Source: Parelaphostrongylus tenuis
Lineage: Eukaryota; Nematoda; Chromadorea; Rhabditida; Metastrongylidae
DNA: 64,000 nt
Assembly (NCBI GenBank): GCA_019055375.1
Contig: JAHQIW010001340.1
Span: 1,054,001-1,118,000, forward strand
Direction of reading: 5' to 3'
The stretch's first letter is position 1, and every line of letters begins with the position of its first letter. Of the stretch, positions 46,501 through 61,500 are shown in pieces. The notes beneath the pieces are model-generated. The model saw nothing but the letters and a program-made list of their open reading frames with translations. It was not told where the DNA came from and searched no databases. The position numbers were made by a program, and so were the translations under genes.

Positions 46501-49500
46501 CATGATGGAAGAGACATCCATGAAACTTATGGTGATAGGGACAATGGCAATATTTCTTCCTACAGCTTTGAATCATAAGGAAAAAGGCAGGAACGTAGTG
46601 TAAGATGACTTCTGAACTGTTACTGAACATCGTTATGTTATCCTATATATATATATACATATATATATATGTATATATATGTGTATATATGTATATATAC
46701 ATATATATGTATATATAAAAGGATAAAGGATAAAGCTCTCGGCGTTGATCAATCCCTGGGGGATGCGCCACGCATTCGACTTCAATTTCTGACTTCGTTT
46801 GAGGTGATTGAATGCATATTTGGCCTTTACAATGACTCGCGGAGGCCTCCCGCTGAACCGAGTCAGTGCTGCTTATCCTCCCAGACAAGTCTGAGACCTG
46901 CCTGGTACCAATTTACCGACCCCGAAGGGATGGATGGCTTGGTGAGCCATGAGCGCGAGATCGAACCATTGACCTCGTGTGCGACGCAGAGCACCTCTAA
47001 CCATGCGCCACATGCACTCATATGTATATATACATATACATATATATGTATATATATATATATTTTGGTCAAACTCATCAACAACAACTCATCTTCACAT
47101 AGAACCACAAATGAATTTCAAATGAATGAAAAGGAAATGAATGAATGAATATAGAACTTCTTATGCGCCTAAGAACAAGTGACGACTTATGACACTAAGA
47201 TCACTAATTCCTGTACCCTACGTATTTCTTTTCAGTTGGTTTCTCTCAAGGCAAATTTTTGTGCCTCAACCAGTTCCCATTTCCTCGATTCACCTCAACA
47301 AGATCATGCAGGTGGTTTACAAAATTCATCAACACATGAAAGACATGGGTAACCCCGTCCTTTCGATGTCGGATTAGCTGCATGAGAAATATCTTGTACA
47401 TATGTATGTCTGCCACAAGATATGTGGTATATTGCCGTGGAAGTTGTTATGTATTCTATGCAAGACATCCTATATGTAGAAATTCATAGCAGACTATCGT
47501 AATGCCAATAATCAGAAGTGTTGTACGGAAGTTTGCCTAGTAAATTTGGCATTGCTAGGGCGTGAGATTCCAGTGGAATTTTATGAACAGCCTTTGAAGG
47601 GCATTTGGGAGTTGACTGTTGGCAGAGCGATATATATGGTCATCAAAAAAGGAAGGGTAGAAAGACTTAACGATTGAAGAAACAAAGATATTCTTAGGCT
47701 TGTGCCTCAAAATGACCATTATACGATTGCCAATATGGGTCACGATGTGAATGACAAGTTATTCAAAATAAGACTAATGCAGGAACTTGTCAGTAAGAAT
47801 TGTAAGGACTCATTCAAACAATGGTGAGACGTGTGTATCGATAAGTCGATGGTGCCATCCAGAGGACGAGTTAAATTCCCTCAGTATGTACCTTGCAAAA
47901 GAAACAGGTATGAGATAGAGCGATTTAAACTTTGTGATGAAGACTGGCACTTCTAGAAAACGATGGTGTACATAAGTGCTGGCGCAAACGCGACACCGAA
48001 CGAGCCACTTGCAGATTTTGTGGTAAAGGATCTGATGAAGAATCTTTTGAATGAAAGAAGGCCCTCTTTGCCGATAACTGGCACTCCAGCGTCGCCCTAG
48101 CTGAGAGTCTGCTGCAAAGCAATACATACTTTTTGAAACGTGCACAAAGAGCACGAAAGGCTTGCCCAAGGAGGTCATGGAAGGAAAACTGCGCAGGGGC
48201 GAATGGAAAGCCATGTAGAATCAAAATGGCGTTATGGTTCTGCGATTCAAGGACAGAAAAAACGTCACTCTGCTTTCAACATCTCATGGCCTGCCAAAAA
48301 TCCTTGCGCGGACAAGTTTGAAGTCGTCGAAATGTACATTAGGAGAAAGTCGCTGGTGGACGAGACTGACCAGAAAACTGCCATATCACCATGCCCCAGG
48401 AGGACTAATAAATGGTGAGAGCATTTCGCTCGTTCTTAGCTTCGTAATTTGGTCAGAGAAGATTTTAACAACTAGACGCTACTTCTACTAGAAGTACTTT
48501 TATCGAAATCTCTCTGAAGATGAACAATTTTCCTAGCAATAAACTTTGCATACTTTCAAAGTTTGATGCTAGGAAGGATAGTAAAAAATTTTATTGTGAA
48601 GTTGAAACAACGCATCGTGAGGGCGAAACGTCAATCTTCTCCTTCAGTATGATGTCATAAGGCGATTCTTTCAGGAACCAGGCTTACTATCAAAGCGGCG
48701 TTATTCGGGTTATCGAATGACTAATAAAAACATCAATAAATCAGGAAAAATGTCACATGGAATCAGAGAAAAATTATTTTCTTGTAAGAAGCGGCTTTTT
48801 TAGTTGAAACCATAGATTTTTTTATGCATGAGCATTCTCTTGAATATAAACCATTTATAGGAGCCTTTTCTATAACATTTCTTTATTTTGCATTACAATT
48901 ATTACTCTGTATCGATAGTTATCTTGAAATCAAAATTTTACTTTGTAATGCCAAGAAATACTTTGTGAAGTTGATAAAAAACGAATTCTGACTGTAAAAC
49001 GTGTCCTTTTTCGCTGTAGAACGGGCTATAGAAGTTTTTTGACAAAGCAAACATAGTGGGAGATAGAAAATCATTGGTAAAGAAGACAGATTTGAAGTTA
49101 GATAACGGCTGGAATAAGTTCTTTTTCACGATAAATGCTTTTCCCGTCGAAAATTTGGATGATTTTCGATACACGGGTAATTCCTTGAAATATGAAACTT
49201 TTATCGAAGTGTCTCCTGTTATATTTCATCATTTTACGATAATATTCCCTCAATACCTCAGATCTTCAAGCAAACTACCATATTTCCATCGCAAAGCTGA
49301 TAGTACACACTCCGCCCCGTCGCGCCGCCGCGTCTCCCCGCCGCATCGCGGCTTAAGCGACTGCAGTGAATTAAAACGTCATCAATAAGCTACATCTATA
49401 GGTTTTGCTCATGACAAATCAGTGAACTTGACTGATGCTTTCAAAAATGGAATACAGTTCCACCTGTCTAGTTCACGATCTACTTTGTAGAATTTCAATA

Positions 49501-52500
49501 ACTATGAGTCGACGCAGATCAAAGTAAAAATATTACAATTTCACACAAAACAAATAAACGGAGTCCTATTTTCAATACCGTTCTCTTTACAGTACTTTGC
49601 AATATTGACACTGCCCACATTTGAATAATATACTGGCTTCAAATGGGAAATTAATTGTCGGACCACTACTGTAGATTGCAGCAGCGCAAAACAATCTCTA
49701 TGAGCCATTCAGGATGTTCAAATTCGAAACAAATGGAATTATCAATTTCTTTCTTTCGTTGCATTGTTACGATGATTTTTGTGCCTGAGAATCTTAATCG
49801 AAAACGCATAAATAGTAAGGTCACAGAAGTGATATAGAACCTCGAGAATGCATATATAATTTTAATGACACTAATGTTTTAACTCATTTTCCTCTCTTTA
49901 AAGAAATATATTCCCTTAAACTTGTGAAAATCGCTAAACCATTTCTATCTTTACATTATAATGGAAGCATTATTTGCCTTATAACGATAGAAAAATCTGC
50001 TCAATATATGGCGCTGGCAGGATAGAGTGAGAACCAGTGATTCGAATCTACCCTAAACGCATAGATTTTTCCTAAAATCAGTTTGCCTTGGAGACGAAAA
50101 GCGTGTATCACAGGTACTAATTAAAAATTTATGACGAGGCGGTGCTGAACCTGGTCAACTCGGAAACCTTGGGCAAAAAAAAACGCTTTAATTTGTACAC
50201 TAAAAAAAGGAACCGTCAAGGGAAATCGAGAGGAAAGAAAGTGAGATAGACAAGAACATTATTTCGTATCTGAGTGAATAAGCGTGAAAGCAAGAAGCAA
50301 GGAAAAATTTATAAACAATGTTTTATGGATTGCTTATCATCTGTACTGATTGCAGTAATGGAGTGATCTCACTGGGCCATGCTACCTCAACCAAGAGACA
50401 CAAAGGAGACCATATTTTTGACATATTATATAGTTCTTGGCGCTTTTGAAGAATAGTCAGCTAGAGGGTAGCTTTTCGGAGTTCACGGCACAAGCTCGTA
50501 CTTAGCCGAGTTTCTTCATGGAAATGTCGATTTCATTTTATGATACATCCAGGGGAACCAATAATATACAGTAGGTTGCAGTTCGATATATAGCTTGAAT
50601 AGTTAGCATCGATTCAGCTAACAAAAATGGACCGTATAAGTCGGCATTTTTGTAAAAGCGATGGTTTAGCTAACTCAAGCAAAAAAACCTTAGAGAAAAA
50701 CCCTGATAAGAAGTTTCGAAACAAAAGATTACTTTGTGTTCATGGCAAAAACACACTAAGAGTTTCATTTTGTGGAGCATGGGAAACCCTAACGTCATTA
50801 GGTTTCACATTAGGCATTTTGAATGTGAGAACATTTAGTTCCCATCCATAAAAAAACGAGAGTAAAAAGATTTGGATGTAACACTGACAACCTGAATAAA
50901 AACAACACTCATAGAAGAGGTAAAAACTTGTAGCGAAATTTCTGTACTGCGTACTTGATTTGAACTTTCTATATGGAGAAGAAACGACTTCAATATTCAT
51001 TGCGATAAGGCAAGGGAAATGCGAAGAGAAAAAAAATTAGACCCCTCGAGTTATTTATTATAGGCGGATAGAATAGAAAAATCATAGAATAACAAACCGT
51101 TGGGTGTATACGGTGGTTGAGGAGTTTGAGGCGTGTGCGGTTGTGGAACGGCGCCCGCGGTGTACACTGAAAGTTAAAAAATAATTTATGGACGAACATG
51201 AAAAACTCAACATCACACTGGAAAATTTTCCTATTATTTTGATATTTCACTTTCACTTCCCCATGTTCTTCTTAAAAGCCCTGATGGTGTCAACACGTCA
51301 TCTCGTTTTTCCTCTAAAACCGCTGCATATTATGACTGAATTTTGAAGAAACTGATAGCCACTAGAAGAAAATATTAAAAGTTCTTAAGAACATAGATTG
51401 ACAGAGTAAGAGTACAACAAAAATTGAATAAGTTACATTTCCAATCAATAAGTCAAATAATATAGATGTTAGAACTCTTTTCATGTGCACTGCGTGACTA
51501 TAGTAACGACTTCACAAACTTTCATCCCTATTAACTACAGTACACCAGCATCGTATAGGTCTTACACTGCCTACAGACTCAGGGACATAATGATGCCATT
51601 ATGTGACGGTTACAATCTTTTAACACACTTCAATCAACAATCATCGCAAAAGTACGAGAATTACCTAGTTTGAGATGGATGTGGAGAAATTGAAATTATA
51701 CATAAAATATAACGTGTATATGTAGTGTATATATACTAAATATAACAAAAAATAAAACGGATTGAACCAAAATTGAACGAATAATCTGATAAAATTATCA
51801 GAATTACTGAAAAATAATATATCAATGCTGAAATTAACAAAATACAAAATTGAGAGAACTTTTCTCGCACCCTGTATATACATGTACGTATATACATGTA
51901 CTACTTATATGTGTATATGTATATGTAAATACATATGCATATGCATACATATCATGCTCGTATATGTGTGTACATACATACATATATAGTATATATACAT
52001 ATGCATGCATATATGTACGTATATATATTAAATATATGATATATACACGTACATATATATATGTACAACATATATATTATATATATACATACATGTATAT
52101 ATGATAGGCAACTAATAGAATTCAGCAGACAGAAAATAGAGAAAACATTAAACTTGACCTTCAACCTCCACATCTCAACAGTTTTATGCTATCATAATGG
52201 GCTCCGTCAAAAATAATGGTAGAAACAAAAGAGAAATATACAACCTCTAAACCCACGAATTTCTTTGCACGATGAATTGCATATTTTCATCTATGTGCGT
52301 TAAAAAATAATTTAAATTCATGTTATGCAGCTGCATGTTTCAAAGTCTCTACCATAGAGAAAGTACTTAACATTCACTGAAGTTAGAGAAAAATTACTCA
52401 GACAGACTATGAGATAAGAGTGGAACTCATTGCATTTTTGCTCATATCCCTCTTAATATGTCTTCGCAGTGTTCGCCGTATCAGTAGTATTAACAACGCC

Positions 52501-55500
52501 CACCACTTAGCAACTAGATTGCCATAGTAATGCACTTTTAGATAAAAGTGAGAAATTCATTCGCAAGTCCGACAGAATATGGGGAACTAACACAGCATGG
52601 TGATTGCAGCACGGTAACCATGTAATAATCCACCACTAAAGCCACCACGAATGTGAGAAAGTTACAGTGATAAAATTTAGAGCATGCTGCTTTTGATTTG
52701 ACATTATGACAGACATAACATCAATCAGGAAACGAAGAAAAATTGATAAGCCGTTATGGAAGACAAGTACTACTATATATTTAATTTTAACCTTTCGCGA
52801 TGTGATCGGTATTAGGAAAAAAGTGTCAAGCCGTTTAAACTCAATGTTTAAGGCCTCTAAGGCTTAAAACATCATTGCAGAACATACTGAACGTTTATAA
52901 CGAAGTTCAAAAACAGTCGATGAAATGAAAAATTAATATTAAGTATGATGATCCATAGAGTGTACTTAATCAAATTATGAAAAACACGAAATCAGTGGTA
53001 TTAATATGGATGATCTCCAATGATAGTATTGATGCGATAGTTTTAGTCATGGTCTGAAAGTTCATACTGAATTAGCATCCAGCATACACCTCAGCAAAAA
53101 GTCTGCTGATTCGCATTTGTGGCGTAGCTAATCTAGTATGCAGTTCTTTGAATGTTTTCCCAACAAATGATTAACATCTAGAGCAGTTCATCTTGAATTA
53201 GCCAGAAATGCCAACAAGTTTTATCTTCCACAGCGTGGATTTCCTTCGATAACTACCGTTTACTTCTGAAGTACAACCGGCAGAAAAGCAGAGTTGAAAA
53301 TGACGTGCTAATTCGCATTGATCGTCAGTAAGTCGGGAATTCACCTCAGTGAATTAGAATCATAAATAAGCTAACTGTTTCAGTTGGAAAAGATATCAGA
53401 AACGCGATAAAATGCAATGCAGACAATGAGGTGTTCTTGCCATCGGCACCAACAACGATCAGCTCACGATGTTTTCAATGGGGCACAGAACTTGCAACAA
53501 CTCTTTCGATGTGAAAAGAATCAAAATCAAGATGTGAGACCAGTGCGCGCGTGTATGAGCTTTTATGTATTATACCTATACGTTCACATCAATTTGGATC
53601 GAGTGATTTCTGGATACGAATTTGTGGAAATTTACACAAGGCACATACCTGCCGTTGTTTTGTACAATCAAGTGATTTTGGAAATATAAGCAGAAAAGAG
53701 CAAAAGGCGTAGGAAGAAAACTTCACGCTATTCCATATGTCCAGTGATGAAAGGTGATGCGCAAAATTTATGCCTCAGCTGGTATTCAAACCTACATTGC
53801 ATCCTACTGGTGGGCTCGTGTTCGGACCGTTGCACCACCGACGCCTGTTTTGAAACACTCTTTCTACGCTACCACAAATCTATCAGTCTACATCATTAGG
53901 TATATTACAACATCATGCCAACGCTAAAGGCGATTAAATTAGATTCTATTTGATCATCCAATCCCGGTATCTGAAAGCGTGACTGGGTTCAGTGCCGATA
54001 CCGACTTCCTAGGCCAAACCATTGGCGGTTGGTTGCTGACAGAATGTGTTGTAGAGTAGAAAGAGTGGTATCAAAACAGGCGTCGGTAAGTACAACGGAC
54101 CGATTACGCGCCTCCCGGGTAGGGTGAAATGTGGGACTGGGTCCCACCTGACGGAGAAGTTTTGCACATCATCATTGTACATCACAATCTATTTGACCAG
54201 TCAATTCCATATGTATTGCGTACACTTACTGAGCCCCATATATTTCACAAATAAAAACTTTCATATACTAAAAAATTCGCCTCTTCCACCAGCGAACAAG
54301 CGAGTTGTTTGAATGTTGAGCTACGTAGGAAGATTTTACACGAAGAGGTAACCGCCAAAAAGAATTCGATTCAAAATTTATCCCTAGTAAGACAACTTAA
54401 AGCACTTGAAAGTGGTTAATTTACAAAATTAGAGTGGTTTTCAAAATATCTACGGCACCACATGAGCTTCTAAACAGTATGTTAAAGAGAAATCTAGTAG
54501 AGCCGCAATGAAACCTCATGCAGAAAATGCATTGCGCAAGCGATACTTATGTATACATAAATATAGGTAACATATTTTGAATAGTGTAATGTCCTGTAAG
54601 ATCCGGTGGAACTCTGTCATCGCTCATTTTTTCAGAGGCAAAATGTAATAATGGCAAATAAAATACATAGCAATAAGCAAGATAAGATAACGATTTCGAC
54701 ACAGTGCCTGAAAGGCCAATATTTTGCACGGTACAAGCAGAACATGAATTAATGGAGTGGGTGCTCTTGAAAGATAGAAAATTTGATTCTATTTCAAACT
54801 GATTCCTGAATGAGCAACAACGCTACAAAACACTCGTGGCTAGTCAACTATCAAAAACTAAGAGCTTAAAAATCACCCACATGACGTTAACATTTCAAAA
54901 CCAAAGCACAATGTAAATATGTAATATCACGTCAAGAATTTTTGGATAAAATAAGCAGCGAAAGGGAGGCGATATTGCAAGAGCAGACGGCAAGTTTTCT
55001 TTCGCCACGAGGCATAATTAAAAGCACCAGCACTAACAACAGCACTGATGAGTGGAATCGCCTGCCGACATATCATCACCCGAAATTACGTGCGCCAAGC
55101 AGACGCCACACATCTTCTATTGCATTCAAACGCAGCAAGTAGAAGAATTTGCTATCGAAAAACTTATTTCGAAAATGATCCGTATTCAATAACAAAGCCG
55201 ATTTACCAAGGAGAAAGAGCTGTGATTGCGTAACGATTCAGTTCGGCACAGAACAGCACGGAACATCGGATAACAGTTCACGAAGAAATTTAAAAGTGTT
55301 AGAAATTTCAAAAAATGAATATATTTAGTCTTCGCGCGAAACGTTTACAAAAAATTCGAAAATTCCATATAACACCTGATTCAAAACCACATGATTTCTA
55401 CGCTAGGTAACAACTTATATGTATTTCATATCATTCACAAAGAATTAATTCAATAGCGTTCCTCATTCTGTAGCCAATTATTAGGAGCCATGAACTATTG

Positions 55501-58500
55501 TAACTTGATAAAATGACTTCAAATGATTGACGTATATTAGAAGTGTACCATCGATGTCGCGTTATTGATACGATGTTCAATATAGCACTACGAAATATAT
55601 GATCATAAAGAACACTTTGGAATACGGCCTTTTTACGTTTTTTTTCTCTGAAGTCATCGCTTAGTTTCTGTAGAATGTTGCCAGGTGTCGCATAGCGATG
55701 AACAGACGGCTTCATCTACTGTATGCTGTAGCCAAGTTGAGAATGAGCTAGACATTCATTAACAAAAGTTAGGGAGACTATACTAGAACTCATCGCGGCC
55801 TCGCAAGAAACCAGGTCAAAGAGGTGGATCGCTTTTCGATCACAGTGTCCACTAAGTGTGTACGTGAGCATTTGCTAATGTCCTGTATGTCACTTCGCCG
55901 GATCAAGATCGAAAATCTCATAAAAGCAGTAACACTCCAGATACCTCACAGTAAATCGTGAACGACCAAGAGCTAGCGTTTACGGCAAGATATGAAGTGG
56001 AGATCAATCATAGCTAATTTTGTTAATGAAAGTAAAAATGATTGCTACGATTTTCCATATTGAGCTGTATAGGTGAGTCAGAAAATTCGACCAGTTAACA
56101 TTACACTGCCTCATTGATGTGAAGCTATGACGCCGATGAAAACCACGGCGCAAATCTATTTCAAGCATGCATAAGGAAATCCATGGCCCGACGTTTGTTG
56201 ATTATAGGCTGGATTTATTTAGAATCTTTTTTGAAAATGAGGAAACTGTAACAACAGGACGGAATGGCATAGGAAACGATGAATTGCATCTTTTCAGATG
56301 TTAAATAAAGAAAGACTACGCAACTAAACAAGGAAGAATCTGTCGGACGATAAAGAGTGCCATCATGGTTCACGAGGCATTAAAGAAAAACTGAACAAAT
56401 CTAAATTCAAAACTCTACTTCGCCCATTTCATTCACAAGACCTACATCTAGAGGAATGCTTGCCAAACAACATCTGAACAGCCCCTTTTGAAAGTAAACA
56501 TTAGTTAAAGGACTGGAATCGTTTATTCTAGCGAATCAAAATCTCACGCGAATTTGAAAACTACTGAAAATTTAAGGCGTAGTGGGATGGTTCAAGTTTG
56601 CAACACGTTGGCAAACGCGTGCAGAATGCATCAGTTGCTAAAATAACAACGCAGAACTATTTGAAGGTTGAAAATCCCTAATTTCTTTCTTCGCATAGAA
56701 TCACAAATTTTGCAATTAACAACCTAGAGAACAACATTTAAGTGCGCTTTGAAAATCTTTTCGAGAACCAATTTAAGCATCAAATTTGTTGAGATTTGGG
56801 CTATTGAATGAACTTATAAACTCCAATACAAAAGCGTTCTCAGACTTTAGCTGAGCAAATAAGGTAAAACGAGTGTGAAACGTAATTTCATTTTTGCTGC
56901 TATAGCGCCCTACAAAGGTCTTTTTGAAAACTATGCAAAACGTCGAATTCCCCGAGATCTAAGTTTCGATTGATTACTTAAATCTAATACAAAAGGTTTG
57001 TTGAGCGATCCCTGGAAATCTGAGGATTAAAATGGCTCCCATTGCCCACACAAGGTTAAAAAATCTCTAGAATTTTCAAACGTCGTCCAGTGTGATAGAG
57101 GTTTGAATTGTTTCAGTGGATAGAACCCTTATGATGTTATTTTTTTAAGAGCAAATTGGTTGTCGTTGCGATACTGATGCTCTTAGCTAGTAAGCCAAAT
57201 GACTGAAAAATAAACCAAATCATCACTAACGTGAGGTTCGATTCATATAGCGAACAGAAGCAAGATTTTGTAGCCCAGCTCATTTCACTTGTTCAGTAAT
57301 AGTTGCATAAAGTGGACCTTTCCTCCCAGTCCTTTATGGATTCTTATGCTCAACTCATAGGATTTTCGTCGACTTCAAGACATTTTCTCTGTTCCGTCAT
57401 TCTCCAAGATTCAGAAGATTGTTTCTCACAAATCGTTTTGTGACAAAATTAGACTTTCTAGTGCAAATACGGTTTCAGAAAAAACTTGGAAGCCTCAAAC
57501 TCGTCCAGTCATTTAAGTGAATGCCGTCTGTTGTTATAGCATTTATTTTACTTCGTACGTCATAATGGGATTTAGAAATGCGCTGTTTTTGCTGTGTGGA
57601 AGAAATAAAGAATAGAATTCATAACGTAGATTTTGTTACTTGTTATTCAATTAACGCCGCCAGTATTTATCAAAATTTTTCTCCTTTCATATTCATTTGA
57701 GATAAGGAACGATTGCTGCTCTCTGAATGACGAGTTTTCTACAATCTCTCAAATAGTTTTAGGGATGGCAGTTCCATTATCGGCTTCCAATGAAAGTCAT
57801 CAACGAATGGGTGTTTGCTAAACTCTCTTTTTGAAAGACTCACGTTTCGATAACGACTCAACTTTCCTGCTTTGACGCGTCATTTGGTCAGGTGTATAAT
57901 CACTGAGAAATGAGTATAAATAATACGTGACGAAATAGTGAACAAAGAATAGTTTGGTTCGAAAACGATAACAATGTAAACAAACAATAAATAATAAATC
58001 ATTAGTAAATGTTGGCAGCAATTAGCTGCTCTAAAAATATCAATACAAATTCTAAGTGATAAATTGACAAAGAAAATCCGTGGTATTCGCATCACCCTAA
58101 TAACGTCACCAAAACACCTGCAATGAATCGAAAAATAGATTGGATAATATGAGACGAGACAATAACATGTTATAACAGAAGCGATACTTTCGGATATTTT
58201 TTCATGGACATATTTTATTCAGTGAAATTTTTTTAATCATTCCAAGCTATGAGGGAAACAGAATATATCAACATGCCAGACAGACTTAATTACCTAGGAT
58301 ATTACTACTAGGCAGCTTAACAAGGAAATACAAAGATCAGCAAAAATAACTTAGCAAAAATATTTTTCTCAACCGAATTTAGCTACATTCAGAATATAGC
58401 AACTCGCGCAAGGCTTTGTTGCTATTTTATTCCCTTTGGCCTAAGCTATTGTGCTATTAACGTGATCGTATAGGGCTCACGGTGCGGAGGCTGGAGACGA

Positions 58501-61500
58501 GTTCTTCTTGAGCGTGCCACGGAGAAGACCTACCAGGACCTACAATGATCAAATGTAGATCGTTGCCTTTGATACCGTTTGATACATTGCAACATCGGCA
58601 CCGAGAAATGGGTGATCACCAAGTTGCGCTCTGTGCTGAAAGACGAGTGGAGACGACCACCAGGTGGCGGAACTTTACAGCAAATCATGTGGGATTCGCC
58701 ATCAGGATTAAAGCGCACAGTCCCACATTAATCACCCCCCCTTTGTACATAGTTCCCCTGACCTTCAATGGCAACAACCCACTGTTTGCTGCCCCAGTGA
58801 ACTTCACGAAGACCACGAAACAAACAAAACATCCGCGTTTCCATACAAGGTGATCGGCCCCACATCCGCTACAGTACATACAAAAAGTTCGAGAACGATG
58901 ACTAAGCATCGACGCCGGTGCCCTCAGGTCCCTCCGTCACTCTTGGTGCTGTCCTAATGTTGTGAGGTCGCGTACCTACTGTTCCTTCCTTCTTGTTACT
59001 GATTCATCGTTTATGATCCTGCTATCTTGATGCTTCGATCACTCGTTCATTATCTTATCATTGCTCTTGAATGTAATTGCCGAATCTCAGTCTCTCGGCA
59101 TATGAGAAGACATAGTTTCCTGTACGTAATCTACTCGTGGCGTCAGGAATTTGTACATATTGTTTAGTACTGTTATTATAACATTTGTTCGTTTAGGTTG
59201 TTCGTCTTGGAAGAACTATTTCGTTGTACTTACACCAGACACTCACTAATCGTATATCACCAACCGTTCTCTAGAATGATACTGTTGTTATTTGATAGAT
59301 TATTAACTAAATCCCGTATCCGCAGACGTAGGGGCAACAACCGTCCTATGACCCGCGTGGCGTAACGGCGAGTAAAAGGCCAGAACCAATATATTGGCAG
59401 CTCCCTAATGCCATCGAGAAAGTCATAAAAGGATGAAACAAAAATTAACAAATAGATAAAAGACTTGTATAGCATAGGTGATTAGTGGTGTCCCGCAATG
59501 CACATAAACTTAATTTCAACCAAAGCCATATCCAACAAAATCTCCTTTCTAAAAAGATCTTTTATTTGGCAGCAAACCTGTCTTATCCATAACTGAACTG
59601 ATGCACTGCTACGCTACAGCAAATCTTTTACTTAGACCAAGTATGCATCAGTCACTTCACGGTGTTTAACCAAACAGACTACATGATGCATTCAAAACCG
59701 ATAGGTTGAACTGCACACTCCATTTTTGATAAATAATAAAAATTCGCAGCTCAGATCTCAGCTGTGAGAGCATCTATCTAAGGTCCTTTGACTTTATTTG
59801 ATATATTCGTGATGTTGGAAGGAACCAAAGAATCATGTTTTATCTGCTTACCCACTGTAATTACTTCTCAACAAAAATATCTGAAACGATGCTCCACGCA
59901 GTGGTGAAACAGAATTTAGAGCAGGAAACCTATACGACTCATAAGTCAAGGTGTGTAGAACAATGCCGCATGCGCTACTGAACCGTGTTGATTGTTCAGC
60001 TGTTATAAAACCTGTTAACACTTCACACAAGTGTCAGCTCCCATCAATTTATGTGCTAGAGCAAAATGAAGGCGTAAAACAAAATGCATATCCAAGGCAT
60101 CACACATTCGCTGTACAAACTAACCATGTAATACTCTAGGCGGCCGGTCTCCAACGAATAAGTGGAAAACTTACAATAGCTGAATGGCTCTGAAGAAGGC
60201 AAGACTCACCGAAATGTCAGCTACCATGTTGTTAATGTACTGTATTACTATTGCATTCAATAAATATTGCTATCACCAAGCTCTAAATTGCTTTTCAGAA
60301 GAAACCACTTCTACGTAAAGTCGCAAAATAATGGCCATCAGAAATTAAGACTTCGATTAGAACTGGATTTGTTCTTTCTACAGAAACTTACCATTGAGTT
60401 TTACACTACGCATCATATTATTAAGCATATCAGGACTCGGAATATTGAGCATTTCATCGTCGTCAATTATTTGTCGTGCTGGAGGCGTTGGTTTATGGCA
60501 CATTCGTCGTTGTGGACTGTCTTGCGGTGTGTCCACTGTCGTGTTGGTAGAATTGATGCTACCCTCCGGTGCAGGGGAAGAGTTATGCCGTAGATGAGCT
60601 GCATTGACTCGTAGGATATCGTCACGTGATACAGTTTCGACCACCTCGTAGGTGATCAGCGCACGAGGAGAATCACGACTACGACAAGCAGCCGTTACGC
60701 TATCCACGCACATCTGACGCGGATAGCAGGGGTTCATCTGAAGTGATCGAATAAGCGAATATAAACTCGACCACGGCGAAGAATCACGAATCAAATAACA
60801 ATTGCTGAACAAGTGGTACTCCACCAAAAATATTATGGACACATAGAGTTATGGACAGTATAGCATAGACAAACCATAAATGAAATGATAAATGGAGGAA
60901 CCATGAATGAGTTCCCTAATGAACTTGTATTTGAAACAGAAAGAAGTATCTGCATCGAAGAAGTTTGAATCGCACTCATCGATAGTGAACTTTGAGTAAA
61001 CCAAGAAAACGAATAATCTTGAGTGCTTTCTAATCTGAACGATTAGATCATTCCATACGTTGATATAGATAAAACTCTCTAAGATAGCAACAAGTGCGTC
61101 ATGATTTCTGTTCATGAAAGTCCAACTTTTGAGATATGTGGCTCGTACATTTTGTGTAAACACCATTCCAAACCATAAATAATGATATCTTTTTCTTTAA
61201 GTCAAGATTGTTTATGAAACCGCATGTCATATTTACGAGGACAATAATGTAATGATTGATTCCAAGCCAAATTCACCTCCGAAAAATTTTCAAAAATTCA
61301 AAACAAAAGTAAGAAAGATGAGTTATGGACGATTTACATGAAATTCGATTTCCAAACTGCAAGCTTATACAAAATAATATCTACCACCAATCAGTAGGTG
61401 GAAAAAGTTCTACTTCTACTGAAGTCGATTTTTATTGAAGAAATGAGAATTAATTCTTACGAAATAGTTCCAGCAAAATTGGTGAAGAAAGGTGTGTGGA

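Noticed and set aside
51850..52173. Overlapping Tyr/Ile-rich frames
   Set aside because: Microsatellite artefact without start context or motifs.
60849..61166. 105-codon minus frame proposed as the missing middle of the first BRCT
   Set aside because: No donor in the required phase, Phe/Tyr-rich AT-driven composition, and exon 61388-61418 fits the phases better.
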